This document shows, one piece after another, positions 38,923-46,435 of a stretch of DNA of 46,435 nt. Source of the DNA: Promethearchaeota archaeon (GTDB taxonomy: Archaea; Asgardarchaeota; Lokiarchaeia; Sigyniarchaeales; SOKP01); contig JAEOTP010000014.1 of assembly GCA_016839765.1 (NCBI GenBank), positions 1-46,435 on the forward strand, in the 5' to 3' direction. Made by a program: the position numbers and the translations under genes. The number at the start of each line of letters is the position of its first letter. The first letter of the stretch is position 1. The notes under the pieces were generated by a model. That model had not been told where the DNA came from. It saw only the letters and a list, made by a program, of their open reading frames with translations, and did not search any database.

Positions 38923-40149
38923 GTGGTTGATTATACATTATTGAAGCAGTATTTTTTCCAACTTGAAGATGCTCTTAAACATAAGATTGCGTTAAAATTA
39001 ACCCCTCGTAGGAAATTCATTTATGAAATAGCTCGAATTGGAATTCGTATTTTTGATAAGAATTGGTCTAATGGATGGACAACCGTATTTGTTCCGTATG
39101 AAATTTTAAATTCTATGAATGTCTCAGGAATGTTTGTGGAATTTTTTGGAGCAATGCTCTCAGGAGCAGGTTTGTCAAGAAAATATTTCGAATTAGCTGA
39201 GAGCAAAGGTTATTCAACTGATAGTTGCTCATATCATCGAACTATTATAGGGGCAGCTATGGATGGGTTAATTCCTGAACCAGATGTGTTAATAGGAGCA
39301 AGCATTCCATGTAATGGAGGTGTTAAAGCGTTAAAACGTATTGGAGAGATATTTAATAAAGATGTTTTTATACTGAATATTCCCATTGAAGTCACATCAA
39401 AATCTATTGATTATTTGGTTGATCAGTACCAACAGATGATTGATTACATTGAAGAAAATACTGGGCGTAAATTAGATTATCACAAGCTCAAACAATCAAT
39501 AAAATTTAACAATCAAGCAAGAGAGTATCTGGTCGAAGTAAATAATCTTTGCAAAAATGTTCCTAGTCCTTCTATTTCAAACGATTTAAAAAATTTCATC
39601 ATGTACATTTTACTTCTGGGTACGAAAGAAGGTGTTGAAGTCGCTAAGAATTATCGAGATGAATTTCAATATAGAATTGATAATAAATTCTTTGGCTTAC
39701 CGGAAGAAAAATATCGCTTACTTTGGATACAGAATAGAATACAGTTTAAAACAGACCTAATAAATACTCTGGAAGATAGATTTGGCGCTAATGTAGTGAT
39801 TGACGAATTAAATCATATTTGGTGGGACGAACTGGATGAAAGTGATCCTTTAAGAAGTCTTGCGTATCGTATGATGACACATCCTTTAGTTGGTCCAGTA
39901 GAGCGTCGACTTAAAGTACTTACGCAATTAGCAAAAGAATATAGAGTAAATGGAGCAATAAATCCTGCCCATTGGGGTTGTCGGCAATCTGGGGGGGCAA
40001 GAGTATTATTTAAAGAAGCACTTCAAAAAGTTGGAGTCCCACTAATTCATCTGGATGTTGATTGTGTTGACGAAAGGAATTATTCTCATGGACAAATACT
40101 CACTAGACTTGAAGCATTTATGGAAATGTTAACCGCAAGCAATTTTTGA
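38923..40149 (+). CDS. 2-hydroxyacyl-CoA dehydratase subunit (second)
   Basis: 408 aa, GTG start. The protein pairs with the preceding subunit: AKxxGYSTDSCSYHR (Cys), ASIPCNGGVKALKR (Cys) and NPAHWGCRQSGGARVLFKEAL (Cys) provide cluster ligands, and HLDVDCVDERNYSHGQILTRLEAF is the typical end. Members act as heterodimers activated by ATP-driven one-electron transfer, used in amino-acid fermentation (glutamate, phenylalanine, leucine) or aromatic degradation. The flavodoxin gene 93 bases downstream could supply electrons. Substrate not readable. Confidence 0.88.
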   Translation: MVDYTLLKQYFFQLEDALKHKIALKLTPRRKFIYEIARIGIRIFDKNWSNGWTTVFVPYEILNSMNVSGMFVEFFGAMLSGAGLSRKYFELAESKGYSTDSCSYHRTIIGAAMDGLIPEPDVLIGASIPCNGGVKALKRIGEIFNKDVFILNIPIEVTSKSIDYLVDQYQQMIDYIEENTGRKLDYHKLKQSIKFNNQAREYLVEVNNLCKNVPSPSISNDLKNFIMYILLLGTKEGVEVAKNYRDEFQYRIDNKFFGLPEEKYRLLWIQNRIQFKTDLINTLEDRFGANVVIDELNHIWWDELDESDPLRSLAYRMMTHPLVGPVERRLKVLTQLAKEYRVNGAINPAHWGCRQSGGARVLFKEALQKVGVPLIHLDVDCVDERNYSHGQILTRLEAFMEMLTASNF

Positions 40150-40242
40150 TTTTACTTTTTTTATTTTTCTACATATTTTTTTATGAAAATTATTAAATTT
40201 AGTGAATCATAATATCTTCTACCATTAAAAATGTGTTTTAAA

Positions 40243-40689
40243 ATGAAAGTTCTTATTGTTTATGATACTAAATATGGAAATACTAAAAAGGTAGCCGAAT
40301 TAATTGCTGATGGAATTAATACTGCTGAAGGCAATGAAACTGTAATTAATCATATAGATGATATTGATATGGGTAAAGACGAAACCTATGATTTAATTTT
40401 AATTGGCTCTCCAAATCATATGGGAAGCCATACAAAGACAGTAAAGAAATTTATCAAAAACCTTTCAGGAGCTCCCTTAAAAGGAAATTCTTTTGCTGTA
40501 TTTGATACATATCTAGGGAAGGATTTTGAGAAAGCGATAAAAAAAATGGAAAAACAAATTAGTGAGAGTATGCCAGATTTAAATAAAGCAAGTCCTGGGT
40601 TGTCTATACAAGTTACTGGTATGAAAGGTCCAATACTAGAAGAAGATCTTCCAAAATGTGGAGAATTCGGGATTAAGTTAGTAAAATAA
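40243..40689 (+). CDS. Flavodoxin
   Basis: 148 aa from the Met of KVLIVYDTKYGNTKKVAELIA; an ATG 12 bases upstream is less likely. YDTKYGNTK is the FMN phosphate loop, and GSPNHMGSHTKTVKKFI with AVFDTYLG the isoalloxazine loops. It is a single-domain electron carrier replacing or complementing ferredoxin under iron limitation. It lies 93 bases after the dehydratase subunit genes in the same direction and may provide low-potential electrons to them or their activator. Ends before T-rich sequence. Confidence 0.88.
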   Translation: MKVLIVYDTKYGNTKKVAELIADGINTAEGNETVINHIDDIDMGKDETYDLILIGSPNHMGSHTKTVKKFIKNLSGAPLKGNSFAVFDTYLGKDFEKAIKKMEKQISESMPDLNKASPGLSIQVTGMKGPILEEDLPKCGEFGIKLVK

Positions 40690-40991
40690 ATACTTTCTTT
40701 TTTATTTTTTTTTATGATTTCTTTAGAAATTCATAATTTCTTTAAAAATTCATAATTTTGATAAATTGAAAAAAAAAATTTGAAGTTAAGCAGCCTTAGA
40801 TTTATAAACCTTATTGAATTTATTGGTGAAAATCCACTTTTCTTCCCTTATAAAAGAAAAATTTCAAAAGAAAGCTTAAATAGGGGCAAGACATAATTAA
40901 ATATTGCAAAGAAATCTCGTGATAACGAAATTCACATTAATTTATTGAATAAAATAAAGAGAAAATAAATAGAAATAGGAGGAATAAAAGA
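40690..40991. other. Intergenic region with T-run terminator
   Basis: 302 bases. The first 30 bases (ctttcttttttatttttttttatg) are a T-rich terminator of the flavodoxin gene. Promoter-like AT tracts (gaaagcttaaataggg at about 40870) precede the ACT gene, whose Shine-Dalgarno aggagg sits at 40978-40983. No gene was seen. Confidence 0.5.
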
Positions 40992-41375
40992 GTGAAAGAT
41001 TTAACGGTTGTTTTAAAAAACCAGCCAGGTATTTTAGCCGATATGGGGGAGGCTTTAGGCAAGATGGGTATTAATATGGAAGGTTTATGTGGAATTCCCC
41101 TAAAAAATGAGGCTTTCGTTCATATTTTGGTTGAAGATGAAACCACAACCCGCTGGGCACTCGAAGAAGCTGGTTTTGAAATACGTGCTATACGTGAAGT
41201 ATTAGTTGTGGATGTCGGTCAAAGTGTGGGAAAACCAGGCACAGGGGGAAGGATGGCTCGCAAAATAGGTGATGCTGGCGTTAATATTGACCTAATCTAT
41301 TTTGCTGAGAATAATAGAGTTGTTCTGGGAGTTGACAACTTAGAAAAAGCTCGCGCCGCTTTGGCGAAAGATTGA
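40992..41375 (+). CDS. Double ACT-domain protein
   Basis: 127 aa, GTG start behind aggagg. Two ACT modules: residues 1-70 (LTVVLKNQPGILADMGEALGKMGINMEGL) and 72-127 (GGRMARKIGDAGVNIDLIYF...RVVLGVDNLEKARAAL). ACT dimers bind amino acids and regulate metabolism or transcription; no catalytic domain is attached. It probably senses an amino acid that feeds the 2-hydroxyacyl-CoA pathway next door, which is inference. Base composition is less AT-rich than neighbours. Confidence 0.85.
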   Translation: MKDLTVVLKNQPGILADMGEALGKMGINMEGLCGIPLKNEAFVHILVEDETTTRWALEEAGFEIRAIREVLVVDVGQSVGKPGTGGRMARKIGDAGVNIDLIYFAENNRVVLGVDNLEKARAALAKD

Positions 41376-41414
41376 GAATTACTTTTAATTTCTTTTTCTT
41401 TTTAAAAAAATCAA

Positions 41415-42107
41415 TTGGTAAGAAGTGAATCTAACATTTATTTGGTAAAATTTATTAGAGAAATGCAGGTAAAATTAGAAGCAATTCCTACTCTGGGTGC
41501 TATTGTTTATAATGCTATTGTAAAACGGATTCTAAGTAAGACGGAATTAGAAATTGCACAGAAAGTTACTCAAAGAATAAAAAAGGGAGTTTTAATAGAT
41601 ATCGGTTCAGGTACAGGATACTTATCAATAGAAATAGGAAAAAAAGCACCACAGCTTAATATTTATGGGATTGATTTAAGCAGGAAAATGGTAGAGATTG
41701 CATCAGGTCATGCAAAAGCTTTTGAAAATGTAAAATTTAAACTAGCTAATGCTGCTGAACTTCCTTTTGAAGATGATTCGATTGATTTCATTATTAGCAC
41801 AGGTTCATTTCATCATTGGAAGCACCCAATTAAAATTTTTAATGAATGTTACCGCGTTTTAAAAACTAATGGAGAAGCATGGATCTATGATGGATGTTCG
41901 AATCCCCCTAATGAAGAAGTGATTAAACTAAAACGAAAATATAGTGGTTTTAAATATCCCATTCTCACTCAAATCCAAAAACTACATGGTTTTAATTGGG
42001 AAGAATACAATACCAAAATTAAAAATCTTCTTGAGCATACAAAATTTAAAAAGAACTTCCAAATGGTATTAACTGATGGTTGGATGAAGATGGTTCTCAA
42101 GAAGTAG
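41415..42107 (+). CDS. SAM-dependent methyltransferase
   Basis: 230 aa if TTG at 41415 starts it; ATG at 41463 (MQVKLEAIP) is the alternative. GVLIDIGSGTGYLSIEIG is motif I, GIDLSRKMVEIASGHA motif II, and LPFEDDSIDFIISTGSFHHW the family motif III, then LKTNGEAWIYDG. It is a UbiE/Methyltransf_11 type enzyme for a small molecule. It converges on the Ddn-like gene with an 11-base overlap of the two coding ends. Substrate unknown. Confidence 0.8.
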   Translation: MVRSESNIYLVKFIREMQVKLEAIPTLGAIVYNAIVKRILSKTELEIAQKVTQRIKKGVLIDIGSGTGYLSIEIGKKAPQLNIYGIDLSRKMVEIASGHAKAFENVKFKLANAAELPFEDDSIDFIISTGSFHHWKHPIKIFNECYRVLKTNGEAWIYDGCSNPPNEEVIKLKRKYSGFKYPILTQIQKLHGFNWEEYNTKIKNLLEHTKFKKNFQMVLTDGWMKMVLKK

Positions 42108-42669
42108 GGGGACTTATAGTTTTGTGAAATCGGATAATTATAATTAAACTCAACAATTCTGAAAAATCAGCAGTTTCGGGGTCGTCTATTTTCGGGTTCC
42201 ACCCAAATAACATTTTCGCAGAACGCCCATGATTCTTAACATACCATTTAATGATTTGAAGTTTATAGTCATTATCTACTACAAATTCTATCTCTGGTTT
42301 AAAACGGTGAAAACCATACCTTATTGATACAAAATCGGGATTAGCACGCATATTTTTAACCCACCCCGCTTCTTCTCCTCGTCCAGATATAACTGTAATA
42401 GTACCATCAATCCGATGATATTCTAAGGGAGTTCTTCTCTTCTTTCCAGTTTTTCTTCCTTTTGTATACAAAAGTAGAAAAATTCTTCCGAAACCAAACA
42501 TTGGTAAAAGAAAAAGTCGATAGAGAGGAATTATTAAAATTTTATTCAATCTTTTCCATTTTTTAAGTGTTTTTTTCCTAATACTCTCATTTTCGTGATT
42601 AAGGTTATAAAGTGGAGTTCCGGGCTTAGGTAACATCTTATTCGCTCTTTTAAGACTGCTTGAATGCAA
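42097..42669 (-). CDS. Deazaflavin (F420)-dependent nitroreductase-like protein
   Basis: 190 aa. LLYTKGRKTGKKRRTPLEY, VISGRGEEAGWVKNMRANPD and the FVVDNDYKLQIIKWYVK region are the Ddn/PF04075 signature: basic loop for F420 phosphates followed by the split beta-barrel. Such enzymes use reduced F420 for two-electron reductions (quinones, enoates). The N-terminal 50 residues are basic with a hydrophobic LIIPLYRLFLLPMFGFG stretch that may lie on the membrane. F420 use suits an archaeon. Overlaps the convergent methyltransferase tail. Confidence 0.82.
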   Translation of the reverse strand: MHSSSLKRANKMLPKPGTPLYNLNHENESIRKKTLKKWKRLNKILIIPLYRLFLLPMFGFGRIFLLLYTKGRKTGKKRRTPLEYHRIDGTITVISGRGEEAGWVKNMRANPDFVSIRYGFHRFKPEIEFVVDNDYKLQIIKWYVKNHGRSAKMLFGWNPKIDDPETADFSELLSLIIIIRFHKTISPPTS

Positions 42670-42843
42670 TATTTTTTTTCTTTTTAATTATTTATCATAA
42701 TTACTTATTTATGTAAATTTTGGGGATTATGTTTATTTTTCTCTATTAAAATTTCTTCAAATGTTTATAAAGTTTGGATAAATATTCTATATTCCATTTT
42801 TAAATTAAGTAAAAAGCTTTTAATATTAACGTATTATTATTAT

Positions 42844-43044
42844 ATGAGATTGATCAAAAAGATAAAATTAATAATGCCTGAATGCGAATTTTGTGGAAAG
42901 ACCATCGTGAGAAATACGTGGAATAAGAAATATCGCCATATCAACATATGTCAGGAACCTACAAAACGATTTTTCTGTTCCCATAAATGTAAATTAAGAT
43001 GGATTTTTGAAATAAGGGGAGAGGCTGTTGAAATTGAACAGTAA
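42844..43044 (+). CDS. Small MYM/TRASH-like zinc protein (paralogue)
   Basis: 66 aa, or 56 from Met11 (MPECEFCGK). Shares CEFCGKTIV, HINICQEP and KRFFCSHKCKLRW with the 29255-29482 protein; the two differ in N-terminus and tail. The cysteines (C-xx-C and FCSHKC) with the HIN histidine form one zinc site of treble-clef type. Probably a nucleic-acid binding or metal-handling protein; copies 13.6 kb apart suggest a family spread through the genome. Confidence 0.65.
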   Translation: MRLIKKIKLIMPECEFCGKTIVRNTWNKKYRHINICQEPTKRFFCSHKCKLRWIFEIRGEAVEIEQ

Positions 43045-43222
43045 ATTCTCTCAGTGTATTTCTTTTATATAATTATAGTTGGGATAAATACTATTATTCA
43101 TATAGTAATTTCTGCATGAATTAACTTCCATTTAAGACTATAAATAAGCAAATTACTTTATTTTAAGCCAAATTTTTCAATAATACTAAATTGCTAAAAA
43201 TGAAAGAAAATTTAAAGTATAT

Positions 43223-44014
43223 ATGGAAACAACAATATATTTTTTTACTGGAACAGGTAATTCATTAAAGGTTGCGAAAGCTCTTGCCGAAAAATTAGTA
43301 GAATCTGAACTTATACCCATTGCGAAAGTATGGCAAATGGAAAACCTTAATTCTACCAGTGAAAAAGTCGGCTTTATTTTTCCTTTATACTATTCTGGAT
43401 TGCCAAAAATAGTTCATGACTTTATAAACAATCTAGATCTTAGTAAATCAAATTATATATTTACAGTTATAACAAGTGCTGGAGATATTAATGAACAACC
43501 GCTTCAGCAGTTGAATAAGATTTTGGAAGCGAAAGCGAAAGCGCTTAGTGCAGGTTTTTTTGTTACCATGCCCAGTAATTATATTATTGGTTATGAAGTT
43601 CCCTCAGAAGAATATCAAAAAAAGTGTTTTGAAAGAGCATCTTCGCAAGTTGAATTAATCTCTGAAATCATAAATAATAGAAAGGAAAATCTCAATCAAG
43701 TTATTTTTGAAAAAGATGTAAGCAGGAGTGAGAGAATTAATAACACTTTTCAGGAAGAAGTACTTCAAAGTGATAAGTCATTCTATGCTGATGAAAATTG
43801 CACCAGCTGTGGTATATGTGAACAAGTGTGTCCTGTGAATAATGTTATATTAGTAGAAGGTATACCACAATGGCAACATAAATGCCAGCAATGCTTAGCA
43901 TGTATTAATTTCTGCCCAGAAAAGTCTATTCAATTTAGTACATACACTTTAAAAACACAAAGGTATCATCATCCTGAAATTACCCTTCAAGAAGTAATAG
44001 ACCAACATAAGTAG
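43223..44014 (+). CDS. EFR1-type flavodoxin/ferredoxin fusion
   Basis: 263 aa. The N-terminal flavodoxin half begins TTIYFFTGTGNSLKVAKALAE and has IFPLYYSGLPKIVHDFI. The C-terminal half carries two 4Fe-4S motifs: CTSCGICEQVCP and CQQCLACINFCP. This EFR1 layout is found in strict anaerobes and shuttles electrons between flavin and iron-sulphur partners. It is followed 38 bases later by a DUF169 gene in the same direction, likely an operon. Confidence 0.88.
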   Translation: METTIYFFTGTGNSLKVAKALAEKLVESELIPIAKVWQMENLNSTSEKVGFIFPLYYSGLPKIVHDFINNLDLSKSNYIFTVITSAGDINEQPLQQLNKILEAKAKALSAGFFVTMPSNYIIGYEVPSEEYQKKCFERASSQVELISEIINNRKENLNQVIFEKDVSRSERINNTFQEEVLQSDKSFYADENCTSCGICEQVCPVNNVILVEGIPQWQHKCQQCLACINFCPEKSIQFSTYTLKTQRYHHPEITLQEVIDQHK

Positions 44015-44052
44015 AAAAATAAATAAAATATCAATGAAAGGTTTAATATAAT

Positions 44053-44895
44053 ATGAGTAGTAAAAGTAAGACTAAAGAAGATTTTCAAAAAGCTGGTGAA
44101 GAAATATTCGAGAAGCTACATCTTAATAGCTTCCCAATATCGTTAAAATATATTAGAGATATTGAAAATGAAATCCCTCCGGGTGTTAGACGACCTATAG
44201 ACGATGGAGAAAAGAAGTCTATTTGTCAAGCTTTTACCTATGCTCGCAGGTTTAGGCAAAAATTGTGCATTACCGCAGAAGATAATTTTTGCACGCCGTC
44301 TTCCGTTGCGCATGGATGGGTTCCTCTTTCGATGGAAGAGTTTGTTGAGTCTCAAGTGCGCCAAAAATGGACAAAAGACGAAAAAGCAGAGAGAAGAAGG
44401 GCAGAACACATATACGCGGGTACTTTTAAGAATGTAATTGAATTAGCGTATCGTGGTGTTATTGTCTCTCCCCTGATGGAGACTCCCGTCATTCCAGATG
44501 CCATTATGGTTTATTGTGATGGTCCGAAACTTACCTACATAATAAACGCCCTAAACTATGAACATAAGCGTAAATATCGAATACAATCCACTTTCGAAGG
44601 TTTTGGTGAGAGTTGCGGAAAGGGAGGATTAATGCCATTTCTTACCCAAAAAGCCCAAATTATCATCCCAGGTACGGGAGATCGCTCATTTGCTGGAATT
44701 CAAGATCATGAACTTGGAATTGGAATGCCAGCTAGCTTCATATTTTATGTTTTAGAGAATTTATTTCAAACGGGGTCAGGTCAAGGTTTAAAGTTTCCAT
44801 TAAGACAATTAATTCCAAAATTAGACGAAAATTTAACACCTGGCTTTCGCTACATGCGAGAAGTAATAGATAAAAAATTGAGTAAAAATGATTAG
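44053..44895 (+). CDS. DUF169 family protein
   Basis: 280 aa. The family pattern is seen in FPISLKYIRD at the N-terminus, SICQAFTYARRFRQKLCIT with two cysteines, NFCTPSSVAHGWV, a VIVSPLMETPVIPDAIMVY strand, and FGESCGKGGLMPFL plus IPGTGDRSFAGIQDHELGIGMP. DUF169 proteins are common in anaerobes and methanogens and of unknown function; the conserved cysteines may bind a cluster or metal. It is second after the EFR1 gene, so electron transfer is a fair guess. The last 4 bases overlap the convergent SnoaL-like gene. Confidence 0.85.
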   Translation: MSSKSKTKEDFQKAGEEIFEKLHLNSFPISLKYIRDIENEIPPGVRRPIDDGEKKSICQAFTYARRFRQKLCITAEDNFCTPSSVAHGWVPLSMEEFVESQVRQKWTKDEKAERRRAEHIYAGTFKNVIELAYRGVIVSPLMETPVIPDAIMVYCDGPKLTYIINALNYEHKRKYRIQSTFEGFGESCGKGGLMPFLTQKAQIIIPGTGDRSFAGIQDHELGIGMPASFIFYVLENLFQTGSGQGLKFPLRQLIPKLDENLTPGFRYMREVIDKKLSKND

Positions 44896-45341
44896 AGTAA
44901 GCCTTTTAGAGATTTTTTTTTAATTAACCTTAATAATTTCTTACTTAGGAAACTATCGAGAGCTGCGTCAGCGAATTCTAATCTATCAAGATATAATCTT
45001 AGACTTTTTATTTTATAATTTTCATATTCCAAGACTTCTGTTATTTTAACACTAAGTTGTTTTCCGTTTTTAAATGACGTATGAATATAAAATTCCTCAA
45101 AAAAAATATTGTTTTCTACCATAATAAGAATTGGTTCAAATTTAATTGATTCAAACATTGAGAAGAACCAATTCAGCCATTTTTTTAATCCAGCTATTCC
45201 TTTTAATTTTATCCCAAGCATTTCAATTTCGCACTCTTCCGAAAAATACGGAACGAGCCTTTCAATATCCTGTAATTCTAAGTTTTTATCCAGATCTGCA
45301 GCAAGTTTGAGAATTTTTTTCATATCTTGTTGCTCTATCAA
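44892..45341 (-). CDS. SnoaL/NTF2-like protein
   Basis: 149 aa. Helix KKILKLAADLDKNLELQDI, then LVPYFSEECEIEMLGIKLKG and the following GLKKWLNWFFSMF pattern, with strands FEPILIMVENNIFFEEF and QLSVKITEVLEYENYKI, describe the cone-shaped NTF2 fold. Such proteins are isomerases, hydratases or ligand carriers. A basic C-terminal tail (SKKLLRLIKKK) is odd for the family. No catalytic Asp/His pair can be assigned. Met7 is a later possible start. Convergent with DUF169. Confidence 0.65.
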   Translation of the reverse strand: MIEQQDMKKILKLAADLDKNLELQDIERLVPYFSEECEIEMLGIKLKGIAGLKKWLNWFFSMFESIKFEPILIMVENNIFFEEFYIHTSFKNGKQLSVKITEVLEYENYKIKSLRLYLDRLEFADAALDSFLSKKLLRLIKKKSLKGLL

Positions 45342-45509
45342 TTTCTTATCCTTTCAAGAAGTATATTTAATATTAAGGTTATATAGAAGGTATAATAATA
45401 AGAAGTTTTAGAATAGAAGTGTAATGATTTTCATTTTTGATTTCAAAACGTTTATTAACAAATTCTTTCATAATTGATTTAAATGTAAGATAAATTACTT
45501 TTGAGAAAA

Positions 45510-46435
45510 ATGAATGTAAAGAACATTATCGGTCGGCCTAGATTTGAATCAGGTGATTTCTTAGGCTATGTGTTATGGAAGCAGTCAGATGGGTTTCATT
45601 TAAAATGGAATACAAAAGGAGGAAAAACTAATCATTTTCAGGGAAAGATAATTGGTGAAAGTAAACTAGCTAAAAAAATGAGGCTTGTAACTGGGGATAG
45701 AATCGAAAAAGCGGAAAAGAATACAATTGAATGGAATACTAAAGTAGAAGATGAAGATGGAGTTGATTTCCTCACGCCTGGAAATTTTACAGTCGAAGTG
45801 AGAATAAACAAGAAAAAAATAAAAGCAGAAAACATATTTTTAGGTCCTCGAATGCTACAACCAGATGGCAATCCATTTACAATCACTCAAGCTGTCGCGG
45901 AAAAAGTAAAAATTGATAAGAAGATAGGGAAAAAAGAAAAGGAGATTAAAGCAGCAATACCAGTGCCAGAGCCAGAACCTACATATGAACCCGAGTCAGA
46001 ACCCGTATATGAGCCTGAACCAGAACCAGCATATGAACCCGAGTCAGAACCTGTATATGAACCCGAACCGGAACCTACATACGAGCCCGAGCCAGAACCA
46101 GTATATGAGCCCAAACTAGAACCTGTATATGAGCCTGAACCTGAACCAGCATTTGAGCCCGAACCGGAACCTACATATGAACTCGAACCAGAACCAGTAT
46201 ATGAGCCCAAACTAGACCCAGCATTTGAGCCTGAACCTGAACCAGCATTTGAGCCTGAACCGGAACCTACATATGAACTCGAACCTGAACCAGCATTTGA
46301 GCCCGAGCCAGAACCCGTATATGAGCCCGAGCCAGAACCCGTATATGAGCCCGAGCCAGAACCCGTATATGAGCCCGAGCCAGAACCCGTATATGAGCCC
46401 GAGCCAGAACCCGTATATGAGCCCGAGCCAGAACC
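45510..46435 (+). CDS. Secretless protein with beta-rich head and EPEPEPxY repeat tail, partial
   Basis: At least 308 codons, running off the window without a stop. Start ATG at 45510 ([20 protein letters not shown]); a TTG 9 bases upstream is in frame. Residues 1-130 look like a beta-rich domain ([35 protein letters not shown]), then a Lys-rich linker (about 132-148). From residue 154 comes a tail of 8-residue units E-P-E-P-E-P-x-(Y/F), 19 complete plus one partial. There is no signal peptide. The acidic proline tail is likely extended and stiff, acting as a spacer or a binding strip. Function and C-terminus unknown. Confidence 0.75.
   Translation, partial: MNVKNIIGRPRFESGDFLGYVLWKQSDGFHLKWNTKGGKTNHFQGKIIGESKLAKKMRLVTGDRIEKAEKNTIEWNTKVEDEDGVDFLTPGNFTVEVRINKKKIKAENIFLGPRMLQPDGNPFTITQAVAEKVKIDKKIGKKEKEIKAAIPVPEPEPTYEPESEPVYEPEPEPAYEPESEPVYEPEPEPTYEPEPEPVYEPKLEPVYEPEPEPAFEPEPEPTYELEPEPVYEPKLDPAFEPEPEPAFEPEPEPTYELEPEPAFEPEPEPVYEPEPEPVYEPEPEPVYEPEPEPVYEPEPEPVYEPEPE
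45969..46435 (+). repeat. 24-base in-frame tandem repeat
   Basis: Nineteen full units of the pattern gagcccgagccagaacccgt-atat and a partial twentieth. The first fourteen vary (TY, AF, KLEP, ELEP forms), while those from about 46302 to the window end are identical at the DNA level, which points to recent expansion by slippage or unequal exchange. Confidence 0.9.

Noticed and set aside
45887-46210. Minus-strand frame encoding GSGSxSYTGS repeats
   Set aside because: It is the exact antisense of the EPEPEPxY repeats of the plus-strand gene; low complexity arises from the repeat, and the plus frame has a unique N-terminal domain and a start.
45969-46435. CRISPR array
   Set aside because: The repeats are contiguous 24-base units without spacers and stay in one reading frame, so they are a coding tandem repeat. 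No other repeat-spacer pattern was seen in the window.
1-46435. tRNA, rRNA or transposase genes
   Set aside because: Looked for T-loop-like GTTCRANNC runs with matching stems, long rRNA-like GC-richer blocks and DDE or serine recombinase motifs; nothing convincing was found.

Overview
The window is strongly AT-rich (about 30 % GC by eye). It has archaeal TATA-type promoters, scattered Shine-Dalgarno sites and frequent GTG/TTG starts. Several genes are typical of Asgard archaea, most likely the Lokiarchaeia: two Ras-like small GTPase-fold proteins (one fused to four membrane helices), a CBS protein with a longin/roadblock-like tail, a RING/PHD-like zinc protein, and a Loki-type repeat protein with paired CPY...EKDKKLREIE modules. 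This assignment is inferred from protein content; there is no rRNA or other phylogenetic marker here.

Left end (0-4.2 kb): a compact minus-strand operon, transcribed in the order SAP-domain protein, small PD-(D/E)XK/QxxxY nuclease, prokaryotic Argonaute. The Argonaute has recognisable MID and PIWI domains but a broken catalytic tetrad. The third protein has three SAP-like DNA-binding repeats. Its C-terminal domain shares a tail motif with the small nuclease but lacks the catalytic residues. A guide-directed binder with a separate nuclease and a DNA-binding adaptor is the strongest candidate for an undescribed defence system in this window.

4.8-10.6 kb: two divergent beta-CASP metallo-beta-lactamase (RNase J-like) paralogues, then twin stand-alone PAS proteins around a DUF2299-like gene and a tiny AbrB-like regulator. 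10.9-17.3 kb: a degenerate small GTPase, the Loki-repeat protein, two small unknown genes, an ATP-grasp ligase, a DUF2695 protein, a membrane zinc-ribbon protein, a fragment of an RNase J-like gene, and a 654-residue protein whose globular core is bracketed by ERLEKE-type charged helices.

17.5-20.7 kb: a membrane-oriented set. A 12-helix membrane protein is coupled to a secreted or anchored endonuclease/exonuclease/phosphatase-fold enzyme (a two-gene arrangement reminiscent of eukaryotic CWH43/PGAP2IP), followed by a membrane-anchored pseudo-GTPase. 20.7-28.6 kb: a radical SAM gene, a sialidase remnant, an ATC-hydrolase-like gene with a probable ATT start, and a six-gene minus-strand operon (QueG-like iron-sulphur protein, membrane protein, SPASM radical SAM enzyme, methyltransferase, and the TIGR04282/TIGR04283-type transferase pair). 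This operon probably makes or modifies a small glycosylated metabolite.

28.9-46.4 kb: small zinc proteins, a carotenoid-synthesis-like membrane protein, and a region with duplication debris (30.9-34.6 kb). The rest is anaerobic metabolism: iron-containing alcohol dehydrogenase, acyl-CoA dehydrogenase, a two-subunit 2-hydroxyacyl-CoA dehydratase without its activator, flavodoxin, a double ACT protein, a deazaflavin-dependent reductase-like protein, a flavodoxin/ferredoxin fusion and DUF169. Three members of one small barrel-like family are scattered among these. The window ends inside a gene with an expanding 24-base repeat encoding EPEPEPxY units. No tRNA, rRNA, CRISPR array or transposase was seen.
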